Assembly: GCF_900187065.1 (NCBI RefSeq)
Contig: NZ_LT906483.1
Coordinates: 3,472,001-3,536,000, forward strand
Source of the DNA: Mycolicibacterium thermoresistibile
GTDB lineage: Bacteria; Actinomycetota; Actinomycetes; Mycobacteriales; Mycobacteriaceae
Direction of reading: 5' to 3'
Length of the DNA stretch: 64,000 bases
The translations under genes were made by a program, and so were the position numbers. A model generated the notes under the pieces. It ran no database searches. It saw nothing but the letters and a program-made list of their open reading frames with translations, and was not told the origin of the DNA. Below are positions 55,410 to 63,918 of this stretch, in pieces (position 1 is the stretch's first letter; every line of letters starts with the position of its first letter).

Positions 55410-57121
55410 CTGTCTTTCCGCTTCCCTCCGCCGCGGCCCGGACCCCGGTTAGGCCCGTGCGCCGGGCCCCGGTCCAGACGAAGGTCGATCGGCACACCCG
55501 AGATCCTGGTGTGTTCAAGGGCTTTCAGCGCCTTGCGGGGCAGTTTGGCGGGCAGTTCCACCAGCGAGTAGTCAGCCCGGATGGTGATGTGACCGAAGTC
55601 GCTGCGGTGCAGGCCGCCCTCGTTGGCGATCGCGCCGACGATGTGCCCGGGCCCCACCTTGTGCCGTTTGCCCACCGCGATGCGGTAGGTCGCCATCTTC
55701 TGGTCGCCCCGGCGCGGCGGCCGGTCCCGGCGCTCCCGGCCGTCCCTGCGCTCGGACCGCTCCCGGCGCTGCTCCGGCGGCGGCTCGACCATCAGGAACT
55801 CGTCACCGTCGCGGGTCTGCACCGCCAGCGCGGCCGCGATGTCGGCCAACGGCACGTCGTGGTCGCGTTCGTAGTCCTCGATCAGGCCGCGGAACAGGTC
55901 GATCTGCGGGGAGCTGAGCGCCTCGCTGATGGCGTCTCGGAACTTGGCCACCCGCTTGGCGTTGACGTCGTCGACGGTGGGCATCTCGGCCTCGAGGACC
56001 TTCGACCGGGTGTGCTTCTCGATCGCCTTGAGCAGATGCCGTTCCCGCGGGGTGACGAACAGCAGTGCGTTGCCGGACCGTCCGGCCCGCCCGGTACGGC
56101 CGATGCGGTGCACATACGACTCGGTGTCGTGCGGGATGTCGTAGTTGACGACGTGCGAGATCCGGTCGACGTCGAGCCCGCGGGCGGCCACGTCGGTGGC
56201 GATGAGGATGTCGAGGCTGCCGTCCTTGAGCGCGGCGATGGTGCGTTCCCGCTGGGCCTGCGCGATGTCGCCGTTGATGGCCGCCGCGGCGAACCCGCGG
56301 GACCGCAGCCGTTCGGCGAGCTCCTCGGTGGCCTGTTTGGTGCGGACGAACACGATCATCGCCTCGAACGGTTCGGTTTCCAGCACCCGGGTCAGCGCGT
56401 CCATCTTGCGCGGCCCGGCCACCTGGATGAACCGCTGGGTGATGTTCTCGGCGGTGGCGGTCCTGGCCTTGACGGTGACCTCGACCGGATCGTGCAGGTA
56501 CTTGGTGGTCAGCTTGCGGATCGCGGCCGGCATCGTCGCCGAGAACAACGCGACCTGCTTGTACTCGGGGGTGTCGGCGAGGATGCGTTCGACGTCCTCG
56601 GCGAAGCCCATCTGCAGCATCTCGTCGGCCTCGTCGAGCACCAGGTAGTCCAGCCGGCTCAGGTCGAGGGTGCCGCGGTCGAGGTGGTCGATGACCCGGC
56701 CGGGGGTGCCGACGACGATCTGCGCGCCGCGCCGCAACCCGGACAGCTGCACGGTGTAGGACGAGCCGCCGTAGATCGGCAGCACCTGGACATCGGGCAG
56801 GTGGGCGCCGTACCGGCCGAACGCCTCGGCGACCTGCAGCGCGAGTTCCCGCGTCGGGGCCAGCACCAGCGCCTGGGTCGCCCGGCTGGCGGTGTCGATC
56901 TTGGACAGGATCGGGATCGCGAACGCCGCGGTCTTCCCGGTGCCCGTCTGCGCCAGCCCGACCACATCGGATCCGGCCATCATCGCCGGAATGGTGGCCG
57001 CCTGGATCGCCGACGGCGTCTCATATCCGACGTCCCCGACGGCCCGCAGCACCGCCGGGTGAATCTGCAGGTCAGCGAAAGTCGGATCGGTGCCGCTCAC
57101 GTCGGCTTCAGGGGAGGTCAT
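55406..57121 (-). CDS. deaD: DEAD-box RNA helicase DeaD/CsdA
   Basis: A 571-aa ATP-dependent RNA helicase for ribosome assembly and mRNA turnover, comparable to Rv1253. Motifs in order: Q-motif FADLQIHPAVLRAVGDVGYE, AQTGTGKT, PTRELALQV, DEAD, SAT, IATDVAARGLDVD and HRIGRTGRAGR. A charged Arg/Glu linker precedes a DbpA-type RNA-binding domain (YRIAVGKRHKVGPGHIVGAI) and a Gly/Arg tail. ATG 57121 was used; a TTG at 57130 is possible. TAGACT lies 9 nt upstream. Confidence 0.95.
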   Translation of the reverse strand: MTSPEADVSGTDPTFADLQIHPAVLRAVGDVGYETPSAIQAATIPAMMAGSDVVGLAQTGTGKTAAFAIPILSKIDTASRATQALVLAPTRELALQVAEAFGRYGAHLPDVQVLPIYGGSSYTVQLSGLRRGAQIVVGTPGRVIDHLDRGTLDLSRLDYLVLDEADEMLQMGFAEDVERILADTPEYKQVALFSATMPAAIRKLTTKYLHDPVEVTVKARTATAENITQRFIQVAGPRKMDALTRVLETEPFEAMIVFVRTKQATEELAERLRSRGFAAAAINGDIAQAQRERTIAALKDGSLDILIATDVAARGLDVDRISHVVNYDIPHDTESYVHRIGRTGRAGRSGNALLFVTPRERHLLKAIEKHTRSKVLEAEMPTVDDVNAKRVAKFRDAISEALSSPQIDLFRGLIEDYERDHDVPLADIAAALAVQTRDGDEFLMVEPPPEQRRERSERRDGRERRDRPPRRGDQKMATYRIAVGKRHKVGPGHIVGAIANEGGLHRSDFGHITIRADYSLVELPAKLPRKALKALEHTRISGVPIDLRLDRGPAHGPNRGPGRGGGKRKDR

Positions 57122-57197
57122 CGGGTTCAAAGTCTAATCGGCGGCACGGCCCCGACCTGCCGCGCGGCCGTCTGGCGGGGGCGGTACCTTCGCAGAT

Positions 57198-57776
57198 GTG
57201 AGAGAGACAGCGGTGATGTCCCGGCTGGGGATCGGGTCGGTCGCGTTGGCGGTGACACTGCTGTCCGGCTGTGGGGCAGGCGATTCCACGGTCTCGCTGA
57301 CTCCGGAACCCACCGCGCCGAGCCCGGGCGCAGCCGCGCCGGACACCCCATCGGCCGCCCCGCCGGTACTGGAAACCCCCGCACCGGGGGCCCAGGCCGA
57401 TCCCTGCGCGGTGAACCTGGTGGCCCCCGAGGTGCTGCGCGCGATCGCCGAGTTGCCGCCCGATCCGCGCAGCGGGCAGGCGTGGAGTTCGGAACCGATC
57501 GCCGGCAACTACAACGAATGCGCCACGCTGTCGGCGGTGATCGTGCGGGCCAACACCAACGCGGAGAATCCCAACACCCGGGCGGTGATGTTCCACCTCG
57601 GCAAGTTCATCCCGACCGGCGTGCCCGACACCTACGGGTTCAACGCCATCGACACCTCGGCCGGCTCCGGCGACACCGTGGCGCTGCGCTACGACAGCGG
57701 TATCGAGGGGTTGTCCGGCGTGGTGAAGTTCCGCTGGAACGGCAACGGGGTGGAGCTGGTCGGCAACACCGGCTGA
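57198..57776 (+). CDS. lprE: LppP/LprE-family lipoprotein LprE
   Basis: A 192-aa predicted lipoprotein. The signal peptide leads to lipobox LLSGC (C25); a Pro/Ala-rich linker (about 35-65) precedes the conserved domain with a Cys pair (DPCAVNL, NECATLS) and VMFHLGKFIPTGVPDTYGF. Comparable to Rv1252c, a surface lipoprotein involved in host interaction. It starts GTG and is divergent from deaD. No enzymatic role is evident. Confidence 0.9.
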   Translation: MRETAVMSRLGIGSVALAVTLLSGCGAGDSTVSLTPEPTAPSPGAAAPDTPSAAPPVLETPAPGAQADPCAVNLVAPEVLRAIAELPPDPRSGQAWSSEPIAGNYNECATLSAVIVRANTNAENPNTRAVMFHLGKFIPTGVPDTYGFNAIDTSAGSGDTVALRYDSGIEGLSGVVKFRWNGNGVELVGNTG

Positions 57777-57838
57777 ACCGCCCTGGCGCGAACGGCCGGG
57801 CCGGTGTTTCGCGCTCGAGCGGCGTCGGTGGGCTGACC

Positions 57839-57844
57839 TACAGT
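57839..57844 (+). promoter_or_regulatory. Leaderless -10 element for the nuclease-helicase
   Basis: TACAGT lies 7 nt before the ATG at 57852. Confidence 0.5.
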
Positions 57845-57851
57845 TGCGGCC

Positions 57852-60800
57852 ATGTTCGTCGCCGCCGACCGGGTCATCTACAGCGCCTCGGACCTGGCTG
57901 CCGCCGCGCGCTGCGAATACGCCCTGCTGCGGTCGTTCGACGCCGAGCTGGGCTGGGGGCCGCCGGTGGCGGTCGACGACGGGATGCTGACCCGCACGGT
58001 CGAGCTCGGTGACGCCCACGAACGCCGTCACCTCGAGGCCCTCAGAGAGGCGTCTGACGACGCCGACGACCCGGTGACGGTGATCGGGCGGCCGGCCTAC
58101 ACCGTCGAGGGGCTGACCGCGGCCGCCGAGGCCACCCTGCGGGCGGTGCAGCGGCGGGCGCCGGTGATCTATCAGGCCACCATGTTCGACGGGCGCTTCG
58201 TCGGGTTCGCCGACTTCCTCGTGCACGAACCCGCCGACGACGGCGGACGGTACCGGCTCCGCGACACCAAACTCGCCCGGTCGGCGAAGGTGGAGGCGCT
58301 GCTGCAGCTGGCGGCGTACGCCGAGGCGCTGATCGCCGCCGGTGTCCCGGTGGCCCCCGAGGTGGAGTTGGTGCTCGGCGACGGGCACACCGTCCGCTAC
58401 CGGGTCGACGAGCTGCTGCCGGTCTACGCGCCCCGGCGCGCCGCGCTGGAACGGCTACTCGACGAGCATCTGGCCGGGGGCCGCCCGGTGCGTTGGGAGG
58501 ACGAGGAGGTGCGCGCCTGTTTCCGCTGTCCGGAATGCCGCAGCAGGGTCGCCGAATCCGATGACCTGCTGCTGGTGGCCGGAATGCGGGTCAGCCAGCG
58601 GGCCCGGCTGCTCGACGCCGGGATCACCACCCGCACCGCGCTGGCCCGGCACCGCGGACCGGTGCCCGGGCTGCCCGCACGCACCGTGGACGCGCTCACC
58701 GAGCAGGCCCGGCTGCAGATCGAGGCCGGTGACACCGGCAAGCCGCCGTTCGTGGTGGCCGACCCCCAGCCGCTGGCCCTGCTGCCGGACCCGGACAAGG
58801 GCGATCTGTTCTTCGACTTCGAAGGCGACCCGCTGTGGACCGTCGACGGCCGGGAGTGGGGGCTGGAATACCTGTGGGGGGTGCTGGAGTCCGGCGGCAG
58901 GTTCACCGCGCTGTGGGCGCACGACCGCGCCGAGGAACGCCGGGCGCTGGCCGACTTCCTGGCGTTCGTGCGCAAACGTCGCCGCCGCTACCCGAACATG
59001 CACATCTACCACTACGCCGCCTACGAGAAGACGACGTTGCTGCGGCTGGCCGGCCGGTACGGCGTCGGCGAGGACGAGGTCGACGAGCTGTTGCGCAGCG
59101 GTGTGCTGGTCGATCTGTTCCCGTTGGTGCGCAAGAGCCTTCGCGTCGGCACCGAGAACTACAGCCTGAAGTCGCTGGAACCGCTGTACATGGGCGCCGA
59201 ACTGCGCGCCGGGGACGTCACCACGGCCGCGGAGTCGATCAACATGTACGCGCGGTTCACCGAGCTGACCGCCGCGGGCCGCCATGACGAGGCGCGGACG
59301 GTGCTCAAGGAGATCGAGGACTACAACCACTACGACTGCCGTTCGACCCGCAAGCTGCGCGACTGGCTGCTCACCCTGGCCTTCGAGTCCGGGGTGCCGC
59401 CGCTGGGCCCGCAACCGGTGGTCACCGACCACACCGACGACGAGGAACCCGATGACGTCGCCGCGGCCCTGAGCGCCTTCGCCGGCGACACCGTCGAACA
59501 GCGCACCGCCGAACAGACCGCGGTCGCCCTGCTGGCGGCCGCCCGCGGCTACCACCGTCGCGAGCGGAAACCGTTCTGGTGGGCGCATTTCGACCGGCTC
59601 AACAACCCGGTCGACGAGTGGGGTGACAGCAGCGATGTGTTTCTCGCCGACAACGCGGTGGTGGTCGAGGATTGGCACAAACCGCCGCGGGCCCGCAAAC
59701 TGCAACGACACACCCGGCTCACCGGGACCCTGGCCGCCGGCGCGCTCGGCGACAGGGTGTTCGCGCTGTACGAACCGCCCGCACCGCGGCATCTGACGAA
59801 CGATCCGGACCGGCGCGCCGCCGGGGACGCCGACGTCATCGCCGTCGACGATCCGGCGGTGCCGACCGAGGTGGTGATCTGCGAACGGGTCGACGACGGC
59901 GGTCAGTTCGATCAACTGCCGTTCGCGTTGACACCGGGCCAGTTGATCCCCACCGAGCCGCTGCGGAAATCGATCGACGACACCGCCGCGGCGGTGGCCG
60001 CCGGGTTGCCGGCGCTGCCCGACACCGCGGTCGTCGATCTGCTGGCGCGGCGGACCCCGCGCACCCGCAGCGGCGCGGCGCTGCCGCACACCGGCGACGC
60101 CATCGGCGACATCACCGCCGCCCTGCTCGATCTGGATTCGTCCTTCGTCGCGGTGCACGGACCGCCGGGCACCGGCAAGACCTACACCGCGGCCCGGGTG
60201 ATCGCCCGGCTGGTCACCGAGCACCGGTGGCGGGTGGGTGTGGTCGCGCAGTCACATGCGGTGGTGGAGAACCTGTTCGGCGATCTGATCGGCGCCGGGG
60301 TGGCCCCGGAGCTCATCGCCAAGAAGAAGCACGCACCCGATCCGGCGTGGCGCGAGATCGACCCGGCCGGCTACGCCGCCTTCCTCGACGACCACGACGG
60401 TTGCGTGATCGGTGGAACGGCATGGGATTTCGCGCACCCGAACCGGGTTCCGCCGGAACGGCTGGACGTGCTGGTGATCGAGGAGGCCGGACAGTTCTGC
60501 CTGGCCAACACCATTGCGGTGGCGCGGGCGGCGCGCAACCTGTTGCTGCTCGGCGATCCGCAACAACTCCCGCAGGTCAGCCAGGGCCACCACCCCGAAC
60601 CGGTGGACTGTTCGGCGCTGGGGTGGCTGGTCGCCGAGCATCGCACGCTGCCCGAACGGTTCGGCTACTTCCTGGACCGCTCCCACCGGATGCATCCGGC
60701 TGTCTGCGCCCGGGTGTCGCGGCTGGCCTACGAGAACCGGCTGCACTCCGCGGAGGAACGGACCGCGGCCCGCCGCCTCGCCGGGCATCCGCCGGGTGTG

Positions 60801-61265
60801 CGGGTGCTGACCGTCGAGCATCTCGGCAACTCGACCAGCAGCCCCGAGGAGGCGGACGCGATCGTCGCCGAGATCGGACGGCTGCTCGGCGCCGAGTGGA
60901 CCGACGAGCACGGCACCCGCGGTCTGCGCCCCGAGGATGTGCTGGTGGTCGCCCCGTACAACGCACAGGTGGTGCTGCTGCGCCGGTGCCTCGACGAGGC
61001 CGGGCTGAGCGGTGTCGACGTCGGCACCGTCGACAAGTTCCAGGGCAGGCAGGCGCCGGTGGTGTTCATCTCGATGACCGCGTCGTCGATCGACGATGTG
61101 CCCCGGGGGATCTCATTCCTGCTCAACCGCAACCGCCTCAACGTCGCGGTCAGCCGGGCCCAATACGCCAGCGTGGTGGTGCGATCCGCGGCGCTGACCG
61201 ACTACCTGCCGTCGACACCGGACGGCCTGGTCGAACTCGGTGCGTTCCTGACCCTCACCGGATGA
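57852..61265 (+). CDS. Three-domain nuclease-helicase (RecB-like, RNase H-like, SF1 helicase), Rv1251c type
   Basis: A 1137-aa protein. Residues about 1-210 form a RecB-family nuclease domain (TM0106-like) with YRLRDTKLARSAKVEALLQLAAYAE. A CFRCPEC cysteine motif follows (about 223-229). Residues about 315-520 are an RNase H-like exonuclease domain, with acidic DFEGD, HYAAYEKT and YNHYDCRST. The C-terminal ~370 residues are a Dna2/Upf1-type SF1 helicase: Walker A GPPGTGKT (about 770), VLVIEEAGQ, GDPQQLPQV, and DKFQGRQAPVVFIS. All motifs look intact. It is predicted to unwind and degrade nucleic acid; the pathway is not established. It is preceded by a leaderless promoter. Confidence 0.9.
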   Translation: MFVAADRVIYSASDLAAAARCEYALLRSFDAELGWGPPVAVDDGMLTRTVELGDAHERRHLEALREASDDADDPVTVIGRPAYTVEGLTAAAEATLRAVQRRAPVIYQATMFDGRFVGFADFLVHEPADDGGRYRLRDTKLARSAKVEALLQLAAYAEALIAAGVPVAPEVELVLGDGHTVRYRVDELLPVYAPRRAALERLLDEHLAGGRPVRWEDEEVRACFRCPECRSRVAESDDLLLVAGMRVSQRARLLDAGITTRTALARHRGPVPGLPARTVDALTEQARLQIEAGDTGKPPFVVADPQPLALLPDPDKGDLFFDFEGDPLWTVDGREWGLEYLWGVLESGGRFTALWAHDRAEERRALADFLAFVRKRRRRYPNMHIYHYAAYEKTTLLRLAGRYGVGEDEVDELLRSGVLVDLFPLVRKSLRVGTENYSLKSLEPLYMGAELRAGDVTTAAESINMYARFTELTAAGRHDEARTVLKEIEDYNHYDCRSTRKLRDWLLTLAFESGVPPLGPQPVVTDHTDDEEPDDVAAALSAFAGDTVEQRTAEQTAVALLAAARGYHRRERKPFWWAHFDRLNNPVDEWGDSSDVFLADNAVVVEDWHKPPRARKLQRHTRLTGTLAAGALGDRVFALYEPPAPRHLTNDPDRRAAGDADVIAVDDPAVPTEVVICERVDDGGQFDQLPFALTPGQLIPTEPLRKSIDDTAAAVAAGLPALPDTAVVDLLARRTPRTRSGAALPHTGDAIGDITAALLDLDSSFVAVHGPPGTGKTYTAARVIARLVTEHRWRVGVVAQSHAVVENLFGDLIGAGVAPELIAKKKHAPDPAWREIDPAGYAAFLDDHDGCVIGGTAWDFAHPNRVPPERLDVLVIEEAGQFCLANTIAVARAARNLLLLGDPQQLPQVSQGHHPEPVDCSALGWLVAEHRTLPERFGYFLDRSHRMHPAVCARVSRLAYENRLHSAEERTAARRLAGHPPGVRVLTVEHLGNSTSSPEEADAIVAEIGRLLGAEWTDEHGTRGLRPEDVLVVAPYNAQVVLLRRCLDEAGLSGVDVGTVDKFQGRQAPVVFISMTASSIDDVPRGISFLLNRNRLNVAVSRAQYASVVVRSAALTDYLPSTPDGLVELGAFLTLTG

Positions 61266-61396
61266 GTCCCCGATGGGCGGGACGAGACGTTTCGGCGGCG
61301 CAGTGTAACGCCGGCGAATTCTTCATGTGTATTCTCCCCGTAGTGACGAATTGAATTATCGCGCTACGGCGACACCGCCCAATCGGAGTGAGAGAT

Positions 61397-62188
61397 TTGA
61401 CCACCCAGTTCACCACCTCCGGGCTCCCGGTCATCTACGACCCCGGTATGAACCATTCCGGCGCCCCCGCGAGTGCGCGCCCACCGAAGGCCTCGGAGAT
61501 CACCGCCACCCGGATCGTGAACGACATCGTCGACCAGGGTCTGCAGGTCAACGACAAGCTTCCCGGAGAAGCCGAGATGCTGGCGGCCTACGGGGTGAGC
61601 CGCGAAACCCTGCGCGAGGCATTGCGAATCCTCGAGGTCCAAGGGCTGATCGCGATCAAGCGGGGGCCGGGCGGCGGGCCGATCGTCAGCGCGCTGAACT
61701 CCTACTATCTGGCCCGCACCGCCACCATGTACTTCATGTTGGCCGGGGCGACGTACAACGAGCTGTTCGAGGCGTGGGCGGTGCTGGAGCCGCCGATGTC
61801 GGCGAAGGTCGCGCGGATCAGCGACACCCAGATGAAGAAGGAGGCGTTCGCCGCAGCCGAGATGTCGGCCGAACTGTCCTCCGATCGCGACGAAATCTTC
61901 AGCGCGGCCAATAATTTCCACGCCGTGATCGCGCAGATGAGTGGTAGCCGGGTGTTGATGTTGCTGACTCAGGCGGTGAACCACATCGTCGTCGACCACG
62001 TTCTGGCATCCGGGGAGATGATGCCGAGCAGCACGATTTCGCACTCGCACGCCGATATCGCCCACGCCATCATCTCGGGCTGGCCGCGCCGCGCCGAGTC
62101 GCTGATGCGCGACCACATCGAAGAGGTGCGCGATTTCGTCCGCGACCGCCAGCCCGAGCGGATGGACGACGTCATCCAGTGGCGCTGA
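61397..62188 (+). CDS. GntR-family regulator (FadR/FCD subgroup)
   Basis: A 263-aa regulator. The winged-helix region covers about residues 33-95 (KLPGEAEMLAAYGVSRETLREALRILEVQGL), followed by a helical FCD ligand domain with likely metal His residues (FHAVIAQM, ISHSHADIAHAI, RDHIEEV). TTG 61397 was chosen because GGAG lies 8 nt upstream; GTG 61388 is an alternative. A CCGTAG-N20-CTACGG inverted repeat (61338-61369) upstream may be an operator. Its usual target genes have probably been displaced by the insertion elements downstream. Confidence 0.9.
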   Translation: MTTQFTTSGLPVIYDPGMNHSGAPASARPPKASEITATRIVNDIVDQGLQVNDKLPGEAEMLAAYGVSRETLREALRILEVQGLIAIKRGPGGGPIVSALNSYYLARTATMYFMLAGATYNELFEAWAVLEPPMSAKVARISDTQMKKEAFAAAEMSAELSSDRDEIFSAANNFHAVIAQMSGSRVLMLLTQAVNHIVVDHVLASGEMMPSSTISHSHADIAHAIISGWPRRAESLMRDHIEEVRDFVRDRQPERMDDVIQWR

Positions 62189-62226
62189 ATCCGCGATTTC
62201 GGCGTGCTGACGCTCGCTGAGCGACC

Positions 62227-63566
62227 TGTGGTGTCTCGGGACATCGCTGACACTTTTGTCTCGGGACATCGCTGACAGTCATGATGGCGGTTTTGGTTCG
62301 CGGGTGCGGTAGGTGCGGGTGGTTTTGTCGCCGCGCTGGTAGTTGCGGGTGGGGTCGGCGGTGAAGGACCGCACCAGTGTGGTGCCGCTGAGGATGGTGA
62401 TGTGTTGGCCGTCGCGGATGATGTCGCATTCGTGTCCGGCCCAGCGCAGTCCGACGTTGACCTTGTAGGGCGCGACGAACACGTATCCCGATGTCGGGCC
62501 GACGGTGTGTCGGCTGACGATTACCGGCGCCGGCACGGGTCGGTCGGCGGGGCGGGCCTTGTCGCCGGCGGCGAACACCTCGGCCGGGAGGGCGCCGCGG
62601 TGTGCTCGGTGCGGCCGCTGGTGGTTGTAGAACGTGCGGAACTGCTCGAGCAGGGCGTTGAGTTCGGCGATGGTGGTCGCGGGGTCGCGGGCGGTGAGCC
62701 ATTTCTTCAGCGTCTGCCAGAACCGTTCGATCTTGCCGCAGGTCTGGGGATGAAACGGTGTTGCGTTGATGGTCTGCACACCCAAGGCACGCAAGTTGGT
62801 TTCGAACGCCGACTGGTGGGCGTGGAACCGGCCAGTGTAGACGATGCCGTTGTCGGTCAACGACATCGAGGGAATCCCGCACTCGGCGATGCCAGCCAGC
62901 ATCGTTTCCCAGACCAGCTGTGCGTCGGCGTCACCGGCGCAGGCGCGTAGTGCGGGAACGTAACGCGAATGGTCATCGAGGCTGCCGGCGATGCCGGCCG
63001 GGCTGCCGTCGGCCAGCACCCAACCGGTCCAATCAGACTGCCAGCACTCGTTGGGGCAACTGAAGACGAACCGCTTGGTCGCCGATTTCGGGCGTTTCTG
63101 CGGCTGCGGGGTGATCGCCCCACGACGGCTGAGAATCTGCCACCCCCTCTGCCACACCGTCGACACCGACGGCACCGTGACGCCGTCACGCTCAAACGAC
63201 CACACGATCGACTGGGCGCCGTGATCTCGGCCCTGTTCGATCAGCTGCTTGCGCCGCAATACGATCAGGTCTTCGACCTCGACCGGAGTCTGTCCTGGTG
63301 AGGTCAACGGCCGCCGGGACAGCTCCTGCAACCCCTCGATACCGCTGTCACGAAACCGCCGCCGGAACTTGTAAAACGTCTGTCGACTGATCTTCCTGCG
63401 GCGGCAGAACTCCGCCACATTGTCGATCTCCCCGGCCACCGCCGCAGCCATGCGAATGTCCATCGCCGTCACCTTCTGGGCCATGAACCATCGTGCTCAC
63501 GGCCCTACTCAGGTGTCAGCGATGTCCCGAGACATACAGGTGTCAGCGATGTCCCCGAACAGAACA
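62227..63566 (-). mobile_element. IS481-family insertion sequence, 1340 bp
   Basis: The ends begin TGT and close ACA. Each end carries two copies of a GACATCGCTGACA core in inverted orientation: left TGTGGTGTCTCGGGACATCG, and right, read inward, TGTTCTGTTCGGGGACATCG. The flanking 15-bp sequences gctcgctgagcgacc and gatcgctgagcgacc differ at one base and look like a target-site duplication. One intact transposase fills the element. Confidence 0.85.
62279..63484 (-). CDS. IS481-family transposase
   Basis: A 401-aa DDE recombinase. The N-terminal helix-turn-helix (VAEFCRRRKISRQTFYKFRRR) and a leucine-rich linker precede the catalytic core: first Asp in CWQSDWTGW, second Asp in SLTDNGIVYTG, and Glu in GKIERFWQTLKKWL. 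A basic C-terminal extension follows. The frame is uninterrupted, so the enzyme is probably functional. Confidence 0.93.
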   Translation of the reverse strand: MAQKVTAMDIRMAAAVAGEIDNVAEFCRRRKISRQTFYKFRRRFRDSGIEGLQELSRRPLTSPGQTPVEVEDLIVLRRKQLIEQGRDHGAQSIVWSFERDGVTVPSVSTVWQRGWQILSRRGAITPQPQKRPKSATKRFVFSCPNECWQSDWTGWVLADGSPAGIAGSLDDHSRYVPALRACAGDADAQLVWETMLAGIAECGIPSMSLTDNGIVYTGRFHAHQSAFETNLRALGVQTINATPFHPQTCGKIERFWQTLKKWLTARDPATTIAELNALLEQFRTFYNHQRPHRAHRGALPAEVFAAGDKARPADRPVPAPVIVSRHTVGPTSGYVFVAPYKVNVGLRWAGHECDIIRDGQHITILSGTTLVRSFTADPTRNYQRGDKTTRTYRTREPKPPS

Positions 63567-63651
63567 GATCGCTGAGCGACCGTCAGCACGCCGGGTCAAG
63601 TTCAGGGACGTGGTGTACGTCGTCGTCGTGTGATTCTTCGATGGTGTTGGT

Positions 63652-63894
63652 TCAGGTAGTCAGTGCTGCGGGGTTGGCCTCCTGTTCGGTTGGGTTGTCG
63701 TTGACGGCCCGTGATTTGCTCAGGACGTCCAGGCCGAGGTAGCGCCGGGATTCGGCCCATTCGTCGTGTTGTTCGGCCAGCACGGCCCCGACGAGGCGGA
63801 TCAGGGCGTCGCGGTCTGGGAAGATGCCCACGACGTCGGTCCGGCGGCGGATTTCCCGATTGAGCCGTTCCTTTATCCGGCCCTCAGGGTCGGA
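63652..63894 (-). pseudogene. C-terminal fragment of an IS256-family transposase
   Basis: The frame reads RLNREIRRRTDVVGIFPDRD, then VGAVLAEQHDEWAESRRYLGL, and ends NPTEQEANPAALTT. This is the C-terminus of mutator-type (IS256) transposases. Upstream of about 63867 the family sequence is lost and a stop occurs at 63895-63897, so only about 72 residues survive. The sequence GGGTCAAGTTCAGGGACG at 63593-63610 is probably the adjoining end of the IS. Confidence 0.85.
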
Positions 63895-63918
63895 TCAACC
63901 CCTGATTGCCGATTTGGG

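Larger units (their letters stand above)
62193..63592. repeat. Dispersed palindromic repeat, copy 3 (split by an IS481 element)
   Basis: The left arm (62193-62226, starting GCGATTTCGGCGTGC) lies 4 bp after the GntR stop; the right arm (63567-63592, ending GTCAGCACGCC) lies beyond the element. The repeat stops short at 63592, where an IS256-type sequence begins, so the outer end of the right arm is missing. Confidence 0.85.

Noticed and set aside
12777-61265. Defence island built from the SbcCD-like pair and the nuclease-helicase
   Set aside because: These genes are over 40 kb apart and match conserved mycobacterial core positions, so they do not form a linked island.
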